A program made the position numbers and the translations under genes. The notes below the pieces were generated by a model. It worked only from the letters and a program-made list of their open reading frames with translations, had not been told where the DNA came from and did no database searches. Of a stretch of DNA of 42,499 bases, positions 39,205 to 42,499 are shown in pieces; positions within the stretch are counted from its first letter, which is position 1, and each line of letters opens with the position of its first letter. The stretch is taken from positions 1-42,499 of the forward strand of contig JAHLFE010000185.1 of the NCBI GenBank assembly GCA_018884035.1. Direction: 5' to 3'. The DNA comes from Candidatus Anaerobiospirillum pullicola. Its GTDB lineage: Bacteria; Pseudomonadota; Gammaproteobacteria; Enterobacterales; Succinivibrionaceae.

Positions 39205-39897
39205 TTAGAAGAAGATGTTAAAGGCGCTGTTAAAGAAGCGGCTTAACCAGCCACGCTCTTGGGTATCAGCAAAGTCACCGGTACCACCGTACTGAATACG
39301 AGCGTTAGCAATACGCTGCGAGGAGACAGTGTTATCGGAGCTCACATCCTCAGAGCGGACAATGCCCGTGACACGGATATACTCATTGCCGTTATTGAGC
39401 ATCAACCACTTTTCGCCACGTACCACGAGGTTGCCGTTAGCTAAGACCTTGACCACGCTCACGGAAATATTACCCGTTAAGCTGTTGGATTGGCTAGCAT
39501 CGGAGTTACCCGTAAAGTCAGAGCTGTTGGATAAGCCCACCGAGGTGTCGTAGCCGTTAATCGTCACCGGACGACCACCAATAGAGAGCGCACCAAAACC
39601 AATGTCATTGCTCTTACCCAAGGTGGTACCGGCGTTCTTCGAGGCGCTGGTTTGCTCCTCTAATTGCACCGAAATGAGATCACCGACCTTGTGGGCACGG
39701 GTATCAGTGTACAGACCATTATTGGAAGAGTACGGATTAAACAAACCGCCACTTGGCAGCGCTGTGGTGTAATCCTCTTCAGGCAATGCCGGAGCAAAGT
39801 CTGGATCGTCAGGCTGTGGGCCCAAAGCATCAAGGGCACAGCCCGTTAACATCACAGGCATTAAAGCGGCTAATAAGCACAGTCGAAGCTTAAGCAT
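39205..39897 (-). CDS. flgH: Flagellar L-ring lipoprotein FlgH
   Basis: Start chosen at MLKLRLCLLAALMPVMLTGCA (lipobox); KVGDLISVQLEEQTSASKNAGT. Confidence 0.94.
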   Translation of the reverse strand: MLKLRLCLLAALMPVMLTGCALDALGPQPDDPDFAPALPEEDYTTALPSGGLFNPYSSNNGLYTDTRAHKVGDLISVQLEEQTSASKNAGTTLGKSNDIGFGALSIGGRPVTINGYDTSVGLSNSSDFTGNSDASQSNSLTGNISVSVVKVLANGNLVVRGEKWLMLNNGNEYIRVTGIVRSEDVSSDNTVSSQRIANARIQYGGTGDFADTQERGWLSRFFNSAFNIFF

Positions 39898-40137
39898 ACT
39901 CGTCCTACGGCAGATACTGCTCTGACTAGAGCACGCACAGAGGCAAGATCCCACAAAGCAGCGACGCTACCTTGCAAGCTTGCAGCGCAAGCGCACTCTT
40001 GGCTCCCATCTACTCCCTAGCTTTTAGCGGCAACAGCGCTGCTAAAAGCGTACAGCTCGCAGCGCAGTCTCCGCTCTTTGCTGCTCCATGAGAACTAACT
40101 AAGAGTGTGACTGCGGCGCTTTATTAAGCTTACTAGA

Positions 40138-40923
40138 CTAGACCGATTGGATCAGCGAGCCCATCATGGTATCCACAGTGGTGAGCACCTTGGAGTTCAT
40201 TTCGTAGACACGCTGAGCTTGAATCAGATTGACCAACTCCTCGGTCACTTGCACGTTGGAGGTTTCCAGCATGCCCTGACGAATGGTACCGATGCCGTTT
40301 TCACCGGCGATACCCTGAATTGGCGTACCCGAAGCGGCAGTCTCTAAGTAGAGGTTGTTGCCGATTGGCTCTAAGCCTGACGGATTGATAAAGTTGGTGA
40401 CAGTGATCTGACCTAAGTCCTGCGCTTGAGTCTGACCTGCGGTTTGCACCGAGACTTGACCATCGACGGAGATGCTAATACCGGTAGCATCTTCTGGGAT
40501 GGTGATCTGTGGCAGTAAGACGTAACCCTCGGCGGTCACGATTACACCCTCATCGTTCTTGGTGAACTGACCATTACGGGTGTAAGCGGTGGTACCATCA
40601 GGAAGCTCGATTTCAAAGAAACCGTTGCCATTGATGAGCAGGTCAAAGGTGTTGTCGGTGGTTTCCACATCACCTTGGCCAAAGTCCTTTTGCGTGGCCA
40701 CAACACGGGAACCGGCACCGATCATTAAGCCCTCTGGTAAGAAGGCATCAGCGGTAGAACGACCACCTGGCTGATTAACCTTTTGGTATAAGAGGTCTTC
40801 GAAGATCGCGCGGCTCTTCTTGTAACCTACGGTTGAGGCATTGGCGAGGTTGTTTGAAGTAACCGAGATATTGGTTTGCTGGCTGTCGAGACCAGTTTTA
40901 CAAATCCACAGAGCAGGAATCAT
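40138..40923 (-). CDS. flgG: Flagellar distal rod protein FlgG
   Basis: 261 aa; MIPALWICKTGLDSQQTNISVTSNNLANASTVGYKKSRA. Confidence 0.95.
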   Translation of the reverse strand: MIPALWICKTGLDSQQTNISVTSNNLANASTVGYKKSRAIFEDLLYQKVNQPGGRSTADAFLPEGLMIGAGSRVVATQKDFGQGDVETTDNTFDLLINGNGFFEIELPDGTTAYTRNGQFTKNDEGVIVTAEGYVLLPQITIPEDATGISISVDGQVSVQTAGQTQAQDLGQITVTNFINPSGLEPIGNNLYLETAASGTPIQGIAGENGIGTIRQGMLETSNVQVTEELVNLIQAQRVYEMNSKVLTTVDTMMGSLIQSV

Positions 40924-41197
40924 GGGTGCCTCGTTTAGATTCAGAGCCTAAACTCACCACGCTAAGCTTTGTATATGAGCTAAGTTTAGCGTGGGCTTGA
41001 GCTCCAAACCCGATCAAGTACAGAGTACGTCGCTTGGGGCAACTTCTCAAAACCGGAGGAGCTGTAGGACTAACCGCTTACCTAAGTTCTCAGGAGTTCT
41101 TCATGCGGTGTCCACACGTGGCAGTATCCTTTGCTTTAGCACTTACCACGCACAAAAGAAAACGGTGAACAGCTAACCTAACCTAGCTTAACCTAAC

Positions 41198-41944
41198 TTA
41201 GCTGTAGGCCAGTAAGCGGTTCTGGGCGTCGTCCATTTCACCTGCAGACTGCATCATTTTCATCTGCATATCGTATTGGCGCTGGACGCGGATTAAACTC
41301 GTCAATTCTTCGACAGGATTGACGTTAGAGGCCTCAAGCATACCGCTTTGCACTTGCACGGTATCGTCTTGGGCTAAGATGGCGCCATCACGGGAACGGA
41401 AGAGGCCGTCATAACCTTTTTCGATGGAACGCACATCCGGATTAACAAGCTTGATGCGCTGATAGGTTTCGACCACATCAGCCTCAGCGTCGATAGGCTT
41501 ACCGGTGAGGTAGCCATCAGAGTTGACGTTAATTTCGGCTAATGGGGTTGGCAGGACGATTTGGTTGCCGTCTTCGTCAACGATTTCCAGACCGTTAGTG
41601 GTACGCAGCACACCATCGGAGCCAATGGAGAGGTTGCCAAAGCGGGTATAAGCTTCATTACCATCGCCGTCGCGCACTGCGATAAAACCCTCACCCTGCA
41701 CAGCGATATCGAGGGTACGACCGGTGGTCTGCATGGCACCGCCATCGAAGTTATAGCCAGGGATTTCGGTCATGGCAAAGGCACGCGTTGGGTAAGCGTT
41801 ACCAAAGACGCTCATGGAACGAGTGTTTTCAAACTCTGCCTTAAAGCCGGTGGTATTAGCGTTAGCGAGGTTATTGGAGCGCACTGACAGAGAATGGAAA
41901 TTCTCCTTGGCGCCTGCCATCGCTACCCATAACAAATTATCCAT
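41198..41944 (-). CDS. flgF: Flagellar proximal rod protein FlgF
   Basis: Start chosen at MDNLLWVAMAGAKENFHSLSVRSNNLANANTTGFK. Confidence 0.94.
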   Translation of the reverse strand: MDNLLWVAMAGAKENFHSLSVRSNNLANANTTGFKAEFENTRSMSVFGNAYPTRAFAMTEIPGYNFDGGAMQTTGRTLDIAVQGEGFIAVRDGDGNEAYTRFGNLSIGSDGVLRTTNGLEIVDEDGNQIVLPTPLAEINVNSDGYLTGKPIDAEADVVETYQRIKLVNPDVRSIEKGYDGLFRSRDGAILAQDDTVQVQSGMLEASNVNPVEELTSLIRVQRQYDMQMKMMQSAGEMDDAQNRLLAYS

Positions 41945-42361
41945 GAAGCCCCAAGCCTCTATTGCAACCAAAAACACCTAAGTGGGTGCAATCAATATGC
42001 CACGGAATGGCAGATGTGCGGGGCTTGTTTAAGCCAAAAATGGGGTAAGGTAGGAGAGCTTAACAGAGCACCAAAACAGCTCTTTACCTTTTACTTTTAC
42101 CAGCCCTAAAAGGGCGTATTTACGGCTTTGCGGCCGAGTGATTAAGGGAGAGCGCAGAGGGCAGCGTAACGAGGTTGGAGCGATGGCTAAGCTACACCAT
42201 GTGAACGCAGATGGTGCGGGCGCGCAGGCGCACAAACAGACACAGAAGAGTACATAGTGGGGGGCAACACAAGAAGTGCGGAGACAGCGTGCGTGATAGC
42301 GGAGACTGGAGCCTTCAGCAGCGGTTATCCCCACGAAAAGCAAACACAACAGTCTACCTAC

Positions 42362-42499
42362 TGATGAAGTTCAAAAGTATTTACCGAGCCACACCGATCA
42401 GCGATCTACTTTGAAGATCACTATTGGATGGCTTGTATTAGCGGTTTATCTTGATGGCCTCAAACGCCGCTTGGTGGTAAATACTTTTAAACTCCATCA
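42362..42499. mobile_element. MITE family 'TGATGGAGTTYAAAAGTATTT', copy 2 (ends at the window edge)
   Basis: TGATGAAGTTCAAAAGTATTTACC...GGTAAATACTTTTAAACTCCATCA; preceded by CTAC as in copy 1. Confidence 0.85.

Overview
The window looks like a low-density chromosomal segment of a gammaproteobacterium; Succinivibrionaceae/Aeromonadales-like is only my inference from gene content. Recognisable genes: tRNA-Leu(CAA), lptG/lptF, holB, tmk, mltG, valS, a tandem pair of MetY-type PLP enzymes, mpl, apbE-nqrM, proS, mglB/mglA/mglC, an orphan GlnH-like binding protein, and flgF/flgG/flgH/flgI. Much of the DNA is intergenic. The strongest non-genic signal is a set of short non-coding inverted-repeat (MITE-like) elements. 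One family has TIR GAGAGCGTTTTCYCC, six copies in the window, and 8-bp target-site duplications readable (exact or degenerate) at five copies. Two copies are themselves interrupted by members of other MITE families (TIR GGYTCTNCTCAGAGTTTGGTGGATA; TIR TGATGGAGTTYAAAAGTATTT). A further 183-bp element has 24-bp TIRs and a perfect 8-bp duplication. Other candidates: two adjacent secreted low-complexity D/R/W/Y-rich proteins, a TTG-started membrane protein with eight 7-residue N-terminal repeats next to an uncalled 37-aa transmembrane ORF, a three-hairpin interspersed repeat, a polar GGGGCGGGCGCTG motif, and structured leaders before the duplicated metY genes. All calls were made by eye; no database search was run.
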